Shown here: positions 40,320 to 49,104 of the stretch, one piece after another | Numbering within the stretch: the first letter of the stretch is position 1 | Layout of the letters: every line of letters starts with the position of its first letter | Assembly: GCF_000472925.1 (NCBI RefSeq) | Contig: NZ_AXAS01000031.1 | Coordinates: 60,019 to 124,018, forward strand | Reading direction: 5' to 3' | From: Bradyrhizobium sp. Ec3.3 | GTDB lineage: Bacteria > Pseudomonadota > Alphaproteobacteria > Rhizobiales > Xanthobacteraceae | DNA: 64,000 bases | Notes under the pieces: model-generated | What the model saw: the letters and a program-made list of their open reading frames with translations, nothing else | What the model was told of the DNA's origin: nothing | Databases searched by the model: none | Made by a program: the position numbers and the translations under genes

Positions 40320-41453
40320 ATGTCCACCAAGCGCTGCTATTACGAAACCCTCGAAGTCGAACGCGACGCCGACGATTCCATCCTGAAATCGTCCTTCCGC
40401 AAACTGGCGATGAAATTCCACCCCGACCGCAATCCCGGGGACGACAGCAGCGAAGTGCGCTTCAAGGAAATCAACGAGGCCTATGAGGTCCTGAAGGACA
40501 AGGACAAGCGCGCGGCCTACGACCGTTACGGCCACGCGGCCTTCGAGCAGGGCGGCGGCTTCGGAGGCGGCGGTGCCGGTTTCGGCGCGGGCTTCGCCTC
40601 GTCCTTCTCGGACATTTTCGAAGATTTGTTCGGCATGGCCGGACAGCGCGGCCGCGGCGGCCGCGAGCGTGGGGCGGACCTGCGCTACAACATGGAGATC
40701 ACGCTCGAGGAAGCCTTTGGCGGCAAGACCGCGCAGATCGAGATCCCGGTCTCCGTCACCTGCGAATCCTGCTCGGGTACCGGCGCCAAGACCGGCACCA
40801 AGCCGAAGACCTGCTCGACCTGCGCCGGCGCGGGCCGCGTGCGGCAGTCGCAGGGCTTCTTCACGCTGGAGCGCACCTGCCCGGGCTGCCAGGGCCGCGG
40901 CCAGATGATCGAGGACGCCTGCCCGTCCTGCGCCGGGCAAGGTCGCGTCACGCGCGAGCGGACGCTGTCGGTCAATATTCCCCAGGGTGTCGAGGACGGC
41001 ACGCGGATCAGGCTCGCCGGCGAAGGCGAGGCCGGGGTACGCGGCGGTCCGGCCGGCGACCTCTACATTTTCCTGTCGCTGTCCCAGCACCAGTTCTTCC
41101 AGCGCGACGGCGCCGACCTGCATTGCCGCGTGCCGATCTCGATGGTCACGGCGGCCCTTGGCGGCGAATTCGAGGTGCCGACCATCGACAAGGGCAAGTC
41201 CAAGGTGAAGATTCCGGCCGGAACCCAGTCCGGCCGCCGATTCCGCATTGCATCAAAAGGCATGCCGGTGCTGCGCTCGCGCCAGATGGGCGACATGTAC
41301 GTCCAGGTCGCCGTCGAGACGCCGCAAAACCTCACCAAGAAGCAGCAGGAATTGCTGGCCGAGTTCGAAAAGCTCTCCTCCGGCGCGACACAGCCGGAAT
41401 CCGCGGGCTTCTTCGCCAAGGTCAAGGATTTCTTCGGTAATCGGGCGAATTGA
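40320..41453 (+). CDS. dnaJ: Chaperone DnaJ (Hsp40)
   Basis: 377 residues. J domain with HPD at 34-36, Gly/Phe-rich linker (QGGGFGGGGAGFGAGF), four zinc-binding CxxCxGxG repeats (CESCSGTG, CSTCAGAG, CPGCQGRG, CPSCAGQG) and the C-terminal substrate-binding domain. Stimulates DnaK ATPase and delivers substrates. Confidence 0.98.
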   Translation: MSTKRCYYETLEVERDADDSILKSSFRKLAMKFHPDRNPGDDSSEVRFKEINEAYEVLKDKDKRAAYDRYGHAAFEQGGGFGGGGAGFGAGFASSFSDIFEDLFGMAGQRGRGGRERGADLRYNMEITLEEAFGGKTAQIEIPVSVTCESCSGTGAKTGTKPKTCSTCAGAGRVRQSQGFFTLERTCPGCQGRGQMIEDACPSCAGQGRVTRERTLSVNIPQGVEDGTRIRLAGEGEAGVRGGPAGDLYIFLSLSQHQFFQRDGADLHCRVPISMVTAALGGEFEVPTIDKGKSKVKIPAGTQSGRRFRIASKGMPVLRSRQMGDMYVQVAVETPQNLTKKQQELLAEFEKLSSGATQPESAGFFAKVKDFFGNRAN

Positions 41454-41541
41454 CTCGGCTTGACCGTACCGTCCGCGGCCTATACGTCTTTATGACCATT
41501 TTCTGACACGCCGCGGCGACGCGGTCCCGTCCGGTCCTGAC

Positions 41542-42141
41542 ATGCCCATGCAATCGTCCGTGCGCGCGTTGAAGAAGCCCCGTCTCGACGACGAGGTACG
41601 CTTTCTCCGGTCGTGGATTGAAAAGCCGCTGCACATGGGTGCGGTGATGCCGTCGGGCCGCCTGCTCGCCCGCACCATGGCGCAATATGTCGATGTCGAT
41701 TCGGACGCACCGGTGGTCGAGCTTGGGCCCGGCACCGGCGCCATCACCAGCGCGCTGGTCGAGCGCGGCATCGACCAGAAGCGCCTCGTCCTCGTCGAAT
41801 ACAATCCCGGCTTCTGCGCGCTGCTGCGCGACCGCTATCCGCAAGCCAAGGTGGTGCAGGGCGATGCCTACCGCCTGCGCGACACGCTCTGGAACGTGCT
41901 GGGTGGACCCGCCTCGGCCGTCGTCTCCGGCCTGCCGCTGGTCACCAAGCCGATGTTCACGCGCCTGCGGCTCATTCGCGATTCCTTTGCCGCGCTCGCG
42001 CCCGGCGCACCCTTCGTGCAATTCACCTATTCGGTGGTGCCGCCGATCCCGAAATCGCTGCCCGGCGTGTCCACAGAGGCCTCGGAACGGATCTGGATGA
42101 ACCTTCCGCCGGCCCGCGTCTGGGTGTATCGCAAAGACTAA
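41542..42141 (+). CDS. Phospholipid N-methyltransferase-like SAM methyltransferase
   Basis: 199 residues. The N-terminal FLRSWIEKPLHMGAVMPSGRLLA is the amphipathic segment seen in Rhizobium-type PmtA enzymes, and the SAM motif I is VVELGPGTGAITSAL (about 58-72). VLVEYNPGFCALLRDRYP is motif II, and VVSGLPLVT motif IV. PmtA makes phosphatidylcholine from phosphatidylethanolamine in three methylations; Bradyrhizobium has several paralogues and this may be one with a partial step. No partner lipid gene is adjacent. Confidence 0.75.
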   Translation: MPMQSSVRALKKPRLDDEVRFLRSWIEKPLHMGAVMPSGRLLARTMAQYVDVDSDAPVVELGPGTGAITSALVERGIDQKRLVLVEYNPGFCALLRDRYPQAKVVQGDAYRLRDTLWNVLGGPASAVVSGLPLVTKPMFTRLRLIRDSFAALAPGAPFVQFTYSVVPPIPKSLPGVSTEASERIWMNLPPARVWVYRKD

Positions 42142-42198
42142 TTCCGCCGGCTTTCGTCTTCGCGCGGCGGATCCTTTTCGCCGAACGCGTTTTTCTGG

Positions 42199-42777
42199 AT
42201 GGCCGCACCCAAGATCCTGATCATACCCGGCTCGCTGCGCACCGGCTCGCACAATGCGAAGCTGGCGGCGGTCGCCGCCTATGAATTCGCCCAGGCCGGC
42301 GTCGACGTCACCCGCGTCTCGCTCGCCGACTTCCCGCTGCCGATCTACGACGAAGATCTGTACGTGAAATCCGGCGTGCCCAAGCACGCCGTGAACCTCA
42401 AGCGCATGATCGGTGCGCATCAGGGCATCTTGATCGTCACGCCCGAATACAACGCTTCCGTGCCGCCGCTGCTCAAGAATGCGATCGACTGGATCAGCCG
42501 CGTCCAGGACCCACACGAGAAGCGCGGCGAAGTGTTTCGCAACCGTGCGTTTGCGATCGCCGGCGCATCTCAGAGCAGGCTCGGTGGCAGCCGAGCACTC
42601 GCCGCGCTGCGGCTGATCCTGAGCTCCTGCCACGCCAATGTGATTGCCAGCCAGCTCGCGCTCGCCTTTGCCGACCAGGCCTATGACGATATGGACAGGC
42701 TGAAGAACGAGAGCGATATCGCCGGGTTGAAGGAGCTGGTGCGGCAACTGATCGACATTTCCCAACGCATGATGTGA
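42199..42777 (+). CDS. NAD(P)H-dependent FMN reductase
   Basis: 192 residues, flavodoxin-like fold of the azoreductase/chromate reductase group. IPGSLRTGSHNAKLA binds the FMN phosphate, VTPEYNASVPPLLKNAIDWISR is the substrate and flavin edge. Electron acceptor unknown (quinone, azo dye or metal possible). It ends 6 bases before pyrF. Confidence 0.88.
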   Translation: MAAPKILIIPGSLRTGSHNAKLAAVAAYEFAQAGVDVTRVSLADFPLPIYDEDLYVKSGVPKHAVNLKRMIGAHQGILIVTPEYNASVPPLLKNAIDWISRVQDPHEKRGEVFRNRAFAIAGASQSRLGGSRALAALRLILSSCHANVIASQLALAFADQAYDDMDRLKNESDIAGLKELVRQLIDISQRMM

Positions 42778-42783
42778 GGTGAC

Positions 42784-43494
42784 ATGACGCAAGCCGAAAT
42801 TGCCCCCCGCGACCGCCTGATCGTCGCGCTCGACCTGCCGAGCCCGGAACTGGCGGAGGCGATGATCGATCGGCTCGGCGACAGCGTCACCTTCTACAAG
42901 ATCGGCTATCGGCTCACTTATGCGGGCGGCCTGCCGCTGGTCGGCAAGCTCGCGGATCGCGGCAAGAAAGTGTTTCTCGATCTCAAGCTGCACGACATCG
43001 GCAACACGGTGATGCAGGGTGTCCAGAGCATCAGCAAACTCGGCGCGACCTTCCTCACCGTGCATGCCTATCCGCAGACCATGAAGGCGGCGGTCGAAGG
43101 GCGCGGCGCGTCGGCCTTGAAGATTCTCGGCGTGACCGTGCTGACCTCCTACAATGACGATGATCTGCATGCGGCCGGCTACCGGCTCGGCGTCTCCGAG
43201 CTGGTCGAGGCGCGCGCGCAGCAGGCGCAGGTGCTTGGCGTCGACGGGCTCGTCTGCGCGCCCGAGGAAGCGGGTAGCTTGCGCAAGATCGTCGGCCACC
43301 AGATGAACCTCGTCACGCCCGGCATCCGCCCGGCAGGCTCGGCGACCGGCGACCAGAAGCGCATCATGACGCCGGGACGCGCGATTGCCGCTGGGGCCGA
43401 CTATCTCGTGGTCGGACGTCCCATCGTCGAAGCTGCAGATCCCCGGGCGACTGCCGAGGCCATCCAGGCCGAGATCGCGCAAGCGCTCACCTGA
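42784..43494 (+). CDS. pyrF: Orotidine 5'-phosphate decarboxylase
   Basis: Last step of UMP synthesis. 236 residues. The catalytic tetrad segment LDLKLHDIGNT holds Asp66, Lys68 and Asp71, and VTPGIRPAG near residue 178 is the phosphate loop. It is translationally close to the FMN reductase gene and is followed by DUF1330 after 20 bases. Confidence 0.97.
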   Translation: MTQAEIAPRDRLIVALDLPSPELAEAMIDRLGDSVTFYKIGYRLTYAGGLPLVGKLADRGKKVFLDLKLHDIGNTVMQGVQSISKLGATFLTVHAYPQTMKAAVEGRGASALKILGVTVLTSYNDDDLHAAGYRLGVSELVEARAQQAQVLGVDGLVCAPEEAGSLRKIVGHQMNLVTPGIRPAGSATGDQKRIMTPGRAIAAGADYLVVGRPIVEAADPRATAEAIQAEIAQALT

Positions 43495-43514
43495 ACATCA
43501 CAAGGAGAAGAAGA

Positions 43515-43820
43515 ATGGCAGCAAAGGGCTACTGGATCGGGCGCGTCGACGTGCACAATGACGAGGGCTACAAGCCCTATGCGGCCGCCAATCTCGCGAT
43601 CTTCAAGAAGTTCGGCGGACGCTACGCCGTGCGTGGCGGCAAGCTCACCAGCGTCGAGGGCCAGAGCCGCGCACGCAACGTCGTGATCGAATTTCCCGAC
43701 TACGAGACCGCGCTCGCCTGCTACAACTCGCCGGAATACCAGGCCAACATCAAGGTGCGCCAGCCGCATTCGATCGCCGACCTCATCGTCATCGAGGGCT
43801 ACGACGGCCCGCAGCCGTAA
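43515..43820 (+). CDS. DUF1330 protein
   Basis: 101 residues, one dimeric alpha/beta-barrel (ferredoxin-like) domain: GYWIGRVDVHNDEGYKPYAAAN, FGGRYAVRGG and FPDYETALACYNSPEYQ are the typical blocks. Function unknown. GGAGAAG precedes the ATG. Confidence 0.9.
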   Translation: MAAKGYWIGRVDVHNDEGYKPYAAANLAIFKKFGGRYAVRGGKLTSVEGQSRARNVVIEFPDYETALACYNSPEYQANIKVRQPHSIADLIVIEGYDGPQP

Positions 43821-43835
43821 CTCCAAATCTCCACC

Positions 43836-43926
43836 GTCATTCCGGGGCGCCCGAAGGGCGAACCCGGAATCTCGCGCCACAACCTCGAGATTCCGGGTTC
43901 GATGCTGCGCATCGCCCCGGAATGAC
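43836..43926. repeat. GTCATTCCGGGGCGC inverted repeat, family C copy 1
   Basis: Arms GTCATTCCGGGGCGC and GCGCATCGCCCCGGAATGAC with inner AACCCGGAATCTCG and CGAGATTCCGGGTT (perfect 14-bp inner repeat). Located between DUF1330 and dapB, same strand. Further copies at 45477-45554 and 47859-47921. Confidence 0.85.
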
Positions 43927-43995
43927 GCGGTTCTGGCCCCTCGGTTGCCGGAACAGCATCCCCCCGCTACAACGGGCCCCGAAGAGGATCACACC

Positions 43996-44811
43996 ATGTC
44001 CGAGATGCGCTTGATTGTTGCTGGAGCCGGCGGCCGGATGGGCCGGGCGTTGACGCGTGCGATTTCCGAGACCGAAGGTGGGGTGCTGGCCGGCGCGCTG
44101 GAAGCGCCCGGCTCGGAACTTTTGGGCAAGGATGCCGGCGTGCTCGCAGGGCTTCCGGCCAATGGCGTGCAAGTGTCGGCCGATCTCTGGGCGATGTCGG
44201 CAGAGGCCGACGGCATTCTCGACTTCACCGTGCCGGCCGCGACCATTGCCAATGTCGCGATCGCCGCGCAGCGCGGGCTCGTTCATGTCATCGGTACGAC
44301 CGGCCTCTCGGCGTCGGACGACGCGGTGATCAAGAGCGTCACCAACCGCGCCGTCGTCGTCAAATCCGGCAATATGAGCCTCGGCGTCAATCTGCTCACC
44401 GCGCTGGTCAAGCGCGTGGCGCAGTCGCTTGGCGACACTTTTGATATCGAGATCGTCGAAACGCATCACCGTGCCAAGATCGATGCGCCCTCGGGCACGG
44501 CACTGATGTTGGGCGAAGCCGCAGCCAGCGGCCGCGGCATTTCGCTCGGGGATCATTCGGCCCGTGGCCGCGACGGCATCACAGGCGCGCGTCGCACCGG
44601 CGACATCGGCTTTGCCTCCTTGCGCGGCGGCACCGCGGCCGGCGATCACAGCGTGAGCTTCCTCGGCCCGTTCGAGCGGTTGACGCTGTCGCATCACGCC
44701 GAGGACCGCATGCTGTTCGCCCATGGCGCGCTGAAGGCGGCGCTGTGGGCCCATGGCAAGAAGCCGGGCCTCTACTCGATGGCCGACGTGCTCGGTCTCG
44801 GCGATACCTGA
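43996..44811 (+). CDS. dapB: 4-hydroxy-tetrahydrodipicolinate reductase
   Basis: Lysine and diaminopimelate synthesis. 271 residues from ATG 43996. VAGAGGRMGRAL is the NAD(P)H loop, KSGNMSLGVNLL and ETHHRAKIDAPSGTAL carry the catalytic histidine and lysine. The upstream ATG 43945 adds a non-conserved peptide. Confidence 0.96.
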   Translation: MSEMRLIVAGAGGRMGRALTRAISETEGGVLAGALEAPGSELLGKDAGVLAGLPANGVQVSADLWAMSAEADGILDFTVPAATIANVAIAAQRGLVHVIGTTGLSASDDAVIKSVTNRAVVVKSGNMSLGVNLLTALVKRVAQSLGDTFDIEIVETHHRAKIDAPSGTALMLGEAAASGRGISLGDHSARGRDGITGARRTGDIGFASLRGGTAAGDHSVSFLGPFERLTLSHHAEDRMLFAHGALKAALWAHGKKPGLYSMADVLGLGDT

Positions 44812-44841
44812 TCAATCGAACGCAACGAACGGAAAGCAGGA

Positions 44842-45465
44842 ATGAGCGAACGTCTTCTCGTGCTCGTGCGCCACGGCCAGAGCGAATGGAATCTGAAGAA
44901 CCTGTTCACGGGGTGGAAGGATCCCGATCTCACCGAGCAGGGCGTGGCGGAAGCCAAGGAGGCCGGCCGCAAGCTGAAGGCGAAGGGCCTCGTCTTCGAC
45001 GTCGCCTTCACCTCGGTGCTGACGCGCGCCCAGCACACGCTCGATCTCATTCTCACCGAGCTTGGCCAGACCGGCCTGCCCACGTCGAAGGATCTCGCGC
45101 TGAACGAGCGCGACTATGGCGATCTCTCCGGCCTCAACAAGGATGACGCGCGCAAGAAATGGGGCGAGGAGCAGGTCCACGTCTGGCGCCGTTCCTACGA
45201 CGTACCGCCGCCCGGCGGCGAAAGCCTGAAGGACACGCTCGCGCGCGCGCTGCCCTATTACGTGCAGGAGATCTTGCCGGGCGTGCTCAACGGCAAGCGC
45301 ACGCTGGTCGCCGCCCACGGCAATTCGCTGCGCGCGCTGATCATGGTGCTGGAAAAGCTCTCGCCTGAAGGCATTTTGAAGCGCGAGCTGGCGACAGGTG
45401 TGCCGATCATCTACCGGCTGAATGCGGATTCGACGGTGGCGTCGAAGCTGGATCTGGCGAGCTAG
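44842..45465 (+). CDS. gpmA: 2,3-bisphosphoglycerate-dependent phosphoglycerate mutase
   Basis: Interconverts 3- and 2-phosphoglycerate. 207 residues. LVRHGQSEWNLKNLFTGW has the phosphohistidine (His11); the second catalytic His is in VAAHGNSLRAL. NERDYGDLSGLNK and SYDVPPPGG are dPGM hallmarks. The length is near the short form of alphaproteobacteria. It starts 30 bases after dapB. Confidence 0.96.
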   Translation: MSERLLVLVRHGQSEWNLKNLFTGWKDPDLTEQGVAEAKEAGRKLKAKGLVFDVAFTSVLTRAQHTLDLILTELGQTGLPTSKDLALNERDYGDLSGLNKDDARKKWGEEQVHVWRRSYDVPPPGGESLKDTLARALPYYVQEILPGVLNGKRTLVAAHGNSLRALIMVLEKLSPEGILKRELATGVPIIYRLNADSTVASKLDLAS

Positions 45466-45476
45466 TAAATTGAGGC

Positions 45477-45554
45477 GTCATTCCGGGGCGCTCGAAGGGC
45501 GAACCCGGAATCTCGAGATTCCGGGTTCGATGCTGCGCATCGCCCCGGAATGAC
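45477..45554. repeat. GTCATTCCGGGGCGC inverted repeat, family C copy 2
   Basis: Same arms as at 43836, with a shorter centre: AACCCGGAATCTCGAGATTCCGGGTT is a perfect palindrome across CTCGAG (inner arms given as AACCCGGAATCTC and GAGATTCCGGGTT). It fills the gap between the convergent gpmA and Ada-like genes. Confidence 0.88.
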
Positions 45555-45569
45555 GGAGTAGGTGGCAAG

Positions 45570-46466
45570 CTACTGCATCCCGAGCTGCCCCGCTTCCCAT
45601 CCCAGCATCGCCTGCTTGCGGGTGACGCCCCAGTGATAGCCGGTGAGCTTGCCGTCCTTGCCGAGCGCGCGGTGGCAGGGCACGACGAAGGAGACGGGAT
45701 TCTTGCCGACCGCAGCACCGACCGCGCGCGAAGCCTTCGGGCTGTTGATCTTGCAGGCAATGTCCGAATAGGACACCGCGCGTCCCATCGGGATCTTCAA
45801 CAGCGTCTCCCACACCCGCACCTCGAAATCGGTGCCGATCATAACCACGCGCAGCGGCTGGTCCGGCCGCCACAGCTTTGTGTCGAAGATGCGCTGGGCG
45901 AGCGGCGCGGTGCCTTCATGATCCTCGACGTAAGTTGCCTTCGGCCAACGCCGCGTCATGTCGACGAGTGCGGTCTGCTCCTCGCCGGGATCAGCGAAGG
46001 CAAGTCCCGACAATCCGCGACTGGTCGCGATCACGATCGCGGTGCCGAACGGACATGGATGGAAACCGTAGCGCAAGGTCAGGCCCGCGCCGCCGTTCTT
46101 CCATTCGCCCGGTGACATCGCTTCGTGGGTGACGAAGAGATCGTGCAGCCGTCCCGGGCCCGAGAGACCCGAGTCGAGCGCAGCGTCGAGGATGCTCGCG
46201 GAATCGCGCAGCACGTGCTTGGCATGGTCGAGCGTCAGCGCCTGCATGAAGGCCTTTGGCGTGATCGACGCCCAGCGGCGGAACAGGTGGTGCAGCTCAT
46301 CCGGCGTGACGCCGGCCGCATCCGCCATCGCCTCGATGGTCGGTTGCGCGCGCCAGTTCTCCGAGATGAAGGCGATCGCGCGGCGCACGGAATCATAGTC
46401 CCGCAGCGCGGCATTCTGGGAGCCCGGCCTGGCCAGGCGCTGGTCATGTATGGCGAGTGTCATCAT
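45570..46466 (-). CDS. AraC-type regulator fused to methylated-DNA-protein methyltransferase (Ada-like)
   Basis: 298 residues. The N-terminal half is an AraC helix-turn-helix pair (QPTIEAMADAAGVTPDELHHLFRRWASITPKAF). The C-terminal half is the O6-alkylguanine methyltransferase with acceptor Cys264 in VVPCHR and IGTDFEVRVWETLLKIPMG. The N-terminal methylphosphotriester zinc domain of E. coli Ada is absent, so sensing by that route is not possible; it is likely a repair protein with a DNA-binding or regulatory head. Confidence 0.9.
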   Translation of the reverse strand: MMTLAIHDQRLARPGSQNAALRDYDSVRRAIAFISENWRAQPTIEAMADAAGVTPDELHHLFRRWASITPKAFMQALTLDHAKHVLRDSASILDAALDSGLSGPGRLHDLFVTHEAMSPGEWKNGGAGLTLRYGFHPCPFGTAIVIATSRGLSGLAFADPGEEQTALVDMTRRWPKATYVEDHEGTAPLAQRIFDTKLWRPDQPLRVVMIGTDFEVRVWETLLKIPMGRAVSYSDIACKINSPKASRAVGAAVGKNPVSFVVPCHRALGKDGKLTGYHWGVTRKQAMLGWEAGQLGMQ

Positions 46467-46520
46467 GACTGGAAATGTAGGACGAGCAGGCGCTCCAAAC
46501 CACCCGATTTCTGACGGGGT

Positions 46521-47039
46521 TCAGGTGACCGGATTGTAGGTCGGGCCGCGCTTGGCGGCGTTCAGGGCGTCCAATAAAGCTTTGGAAAAGCTGGCCTTTT
46601 CATCGGGTCCCAAAAAGATGCCGACCGACAGGCGGCGGCCGCGCGAGACCAGATAGACCCGCTCGATGCCGAACTCCTCGTCCGCTTCGAGATCGAGCTT
46701 CACCCAGAGCGGATTGAACACCCATTCGGCGACATGGCCGCGATGGCTGATCCGCCGCACGCGCAATTCGGAGACCGTGACCACGATCTCCTCGCTCGCC
46801 CGCGCGGTGCGGAAATTGACCTTGAAGGCCCACCAGATCACCAGCACGTCGAGGCCGAAAAAGCCGAACACCGGCCAGGCGCCCATCATCAGGAAGGCGA
46901 TCCCGGTGACAAAGCTGACGACGCTCAGGAAAAGCATCACGGCGAGAAAGCCGGTGCGGTTCAGCGAGCGATGCGGCGTCAGCAGCGCAGAGAAGATCTG
47001 CACCTCGCTCTCGCGCTCAAATTCGTTGCCTGTACTCAT
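46521..47039 (-). CDS. DUF2244 membrane protein
   Basis: 172 residues with two membrane helices (about 29-52 and 55-70) followed by a cytosolic beta domain (EEIVVTVSELRVRRI, WVKLDLEADEEFGIERVYLVSRGRRLSVGIFLGPDEKASFSKAL). This is the DUF2244 pattern, function unknown, often near nth in alphaproteobacteria. It is divergent from nth with only 22 bases between starts. Confidence 0.85.
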   Translation of the reverse strand: MSTGNEFERESEVQIFSALLTPHRSLNRTGFLAVMLFLSVVSFVTGIAFLMMGAWPVFGFFGLDVLVIWWAFKVNFRTARASEEIVVTVSELRVRRISHRGHVAEWVFNPLWVKLDLEADEEFGIERVYLVSRGRRLSVGIFLGPDEKASFSKALLDALNAAKRGPTYNPVT

Positions 47040-47061
47040 GGCCTGTCAGTATATCCCGGTC

Positions 47062-47844
47062 ATGGCAAAAATCACCCGCAAGACGGCCGTCCGCAAATCC
47101 TCTGTGCCGAAGAAGAAGGCAAAGGCGAAAGCCGCCAAGCCCGCGCGGGCCGCAAAGACATCGCTCAAGGCCATAAAACCCAAGACGGTCAAGCCCAAGA
47201 CAATAAAACCCTGGACACCGGCCGAGATCCACGAGGTCTTTTCCCGCTTCCGCAAGGCCAATCCGGCGCCGAAGGGGGAACTCGAGCATCTCAATCCCTT
47301 TACGCTGCTCGTTGCCGTCGTGCTGTCGGCCCAGGCCACCGACGCCGGTGTCAACAAGGCGACGCGCGAATTGTTTCAGGTCGCCGACACCCCGCAAAAG
47401 ATGCTCGATCTCGGCGAGGAGCGCTTGCGCGACTACATCAAGACCATCGGCCTCTATCGCACCAAGGCGAAGAACGTGATCGCGTTGTCGGCCAAGCTGT
47501 TGACCGATTTCGGCGGCGAGGTGCCGCGCACGCGCGCGGAGATCGAGTCGCTGCCGGGTGCCGGGCGCAAGACCGCCAATGTCGTGCTCAACATGGCCTT
47601 CGGCGCGCACACGATGGCGGTCGACACGCACGTCTTCCGCGTCGGCAACCGCACCGGCCTCGCGCCCGGCAAGACGCCGCTCGAGGTCGAGCTCGGTCTC
47701 GAAAAGGTGATCCCGGCCGAGTTCATGCTGCATGCCCATCATTGGCTGATCCTGCACGGCCGCTATACTTGCCTCTCGCGCAAGCCGCGCTGTGAGGTAT
47801 GCCTGATCAACGATCTCTGCCGATGGCCGGAGAAGACGGTCTGA
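47062..47844 (+). CDS. nth: Endonuclease III
   Basis: DNA glycosylase/AP lyase for oxidised pyrimidines. 260 residues from ATG 47062. A basic extension of about 50 residues rich in Lys/Ala/Pro (KTSLKAIKPKTVKPK) precedes the HhH-GPD fold with VVLSAQATDAGVNKAT, LPGAGRKTANVVLN (catalytic Lys region) and AVDTHVFRVGNRTGL (catalytic Asp). The C-terminal 4Fe-4S cluster has C-x6-C-x2-C-x5-C. ATG 47038 is an alternative start. Confidence 0.95.
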   Translation: MAKITRKTAVRKSSVPKKKAKAKAAKPARAAKTSLKAIKPKTVKPKTIKPWTPAEIHEVFSRFRKANPAPKGELEHLNPFTLLVAVVLSAQATDAGVNKATRELFQVADTPQKMLDLGEERLRDYIKTIGLYRTKAKNVIALSAKLLTDFGGEVPRTRAEIESLPGAGRKTANVVLNMAFGAHTMAVDTHVFRVGNRTGLAPGKTPLEVELGLEKVIPAEFMLHAHHWLILHGRYTCLSRKPRCEVCLINDLCRWPEKTV

Positions 47845-47858
47845 GGCAAAGTTTCTCC

Positions 47859-47921
47859 GTCATTCCGGGCTCGACGCTCCGGGCCGCGCTTCGCGGTCCC
47901 GTCGCATCGTCCCGGAATGAC
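47859..47921. repeat. GTCATTCCGGG inverted repeat, family C copy 3
   Basis: Divergent short copy: GTCATTCCGGG and CCCGGAATGAC flank CCGCGCTTCGCGGTCCC and GACGC elements. Located between nth and the hlyD-like gene on the same strand. Confidence 0.8.
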
Positions 47922-47964
47922 GATGATAGGAATTGTGTTCGCGACATGATTTCGGGGTGGTGCC

Positions 47965-49104
47965 GTGAGTCAACAAGAACAAGTCAGTTCGCCGCCGCCT
48001 GCCGCTCCCCTCGTCGCTTCCAGGCCGACGCAACGACCGGCCCCGAGCCTGTGGAGCCGGCTCGCCATTCCGCTGTTTGCCGTCATCGTCGCGCTCGGCT
48101 TCGTCGCGTTGGCGACGCTGCGTTTCGACGAATGGGTCGGCAGCGCGACGATCCAGACCACCAATGATGCCTATGTCCGCGCCGAGCTGACGCGGCTGGC
48201 GAGCCGGGTGACGGGTGAGGTGCTCAACGTCGCGGTCACCGATTTCCAGCGCGTGCACGCCGGCGATCTCCTGATCCAGATCGATCCCGCCGATTATCAG
48301 GCCCAGGTCGCACAGGCCGAAGCGAACGTTGCTGCCGCGCAGGCTGCGCTGGACAATCTGAGCAATCAGGTCGAGCTGCAATATGCGACGATCGCGCAGG
48401 CCGAGGCGGCGCGGCTCTCCGCCGAAGCGCTGGAGGTCGAGGCGCAGCAGGAGCAGCAGCGCCAGCAATCGCTGTCGCAGACCGAGGCCGGTACGCGGCA
48501 GCGGCTGGAGCAGGCGGTCGCATCGCTCGCGAAGGCGCAGGCCGACGTGCGTGCAAGCCGCGCCGTGATCGCCGCGCAGCGCCACCAGCTCGAAGTCCTG
48601 CAAGGAACCAAGAAGCAGCGCGCCGCCGACCTCGAAGCGGCCAAGGCGACGCTTGCAAGCGCCAGGCTCAAGCTCGGCTACACCAGGATCACAGCGCCGT
48701 TCGACGGCGTCGTCGGCGAGCGCCAGGTGCAGCCCGGCGACTACGTCAATATCGGCACCAACCTCATCAACGTCGTGCCGCTGCCCAAAGTCTATGTGAT
48801 CGCGAACTACAAGGAGACCCAGCTCACGCATGTGCAGCCGGGCCAGCCGGTTGACATCACTATCGACAGCTTCCCGCGCCAGCGCCTGCGCGGCCGCGTC
48901 GAGCGCATCGCGCCGGCGACCGGCTCGCAAGTGGCGCTGCTGCCGCCGGATAACGCGACCGGCAATTTCACCAAGGTCGTGCAGCGCGTTCCCGTGCGTA
49001 TCCAGCTCGACGACAACCAGCCGCTCGTCGAGCGCCTCCTGCCGGGAATGTCCGTCGTCACCAGCATCCACACCGACGGTGCGGGGACGAATGGCGGCAA
49101 ATGA
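47965..49104 (+). CDS. HlyD/EmrA family membrane fusion protein
   Basis: 379 residues from GTG 47965. N-terminal membrane anchor (about 33-52), then biotinyl-lipoyl half (SRVTGEVLNVAVTDFQRVHAGDLLIQIDP), a long helical hairpin (about 105-225), the second lipoyl half (TRITAPFDGVVGERQVQPGDYVNIGT) and a barrel domain (IANYKETQLTHVQPGQPVDITID). Periplasmic adaptor of a tripartite efflux pump. The partner transporter gene starts inside its last codons. Confidence 0.92.
   Translation: MSQQEQVSSPPPAAPLVASRPTQRPAPSLWSRLAIPLFAVIVALGFVALATLRFDEWVGSATIQTTNDAYVRAELTRLASRVTGEVLNVAVTDFQRVHAGDLLIQIDPADYQAQVAQAEANVAAAQAALDNLSNQVELQYATIAQAEAARLSAEALEVEAQQEQQRQQSLSQTEAGTRQRLEQAVASLAKAQADVRASRAVIAAQRHQLEVLQGTKKQRAADLEAAKATLASARLKLGYTRITAPFDGVVGERQVQPGDYVNIGTNLINVVPLPKVYVIANYKETQLTHVQPGQPVDITIDSFPRQRLRGRVERIAPATGSQVALLPPDNATGNFTKVVQRVPVRIQLDDNQPLVERLLPGMSVVTSIHTDGAGTNGGK

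Noticed and set aside
41422..43482. 686-codon minus-strand open frame
   Set aside because: Runs opposite to the methyltransferase, FMN reductase and pyrF genes, which carry clear motifs; the translation is low-complexity shadow sequence.
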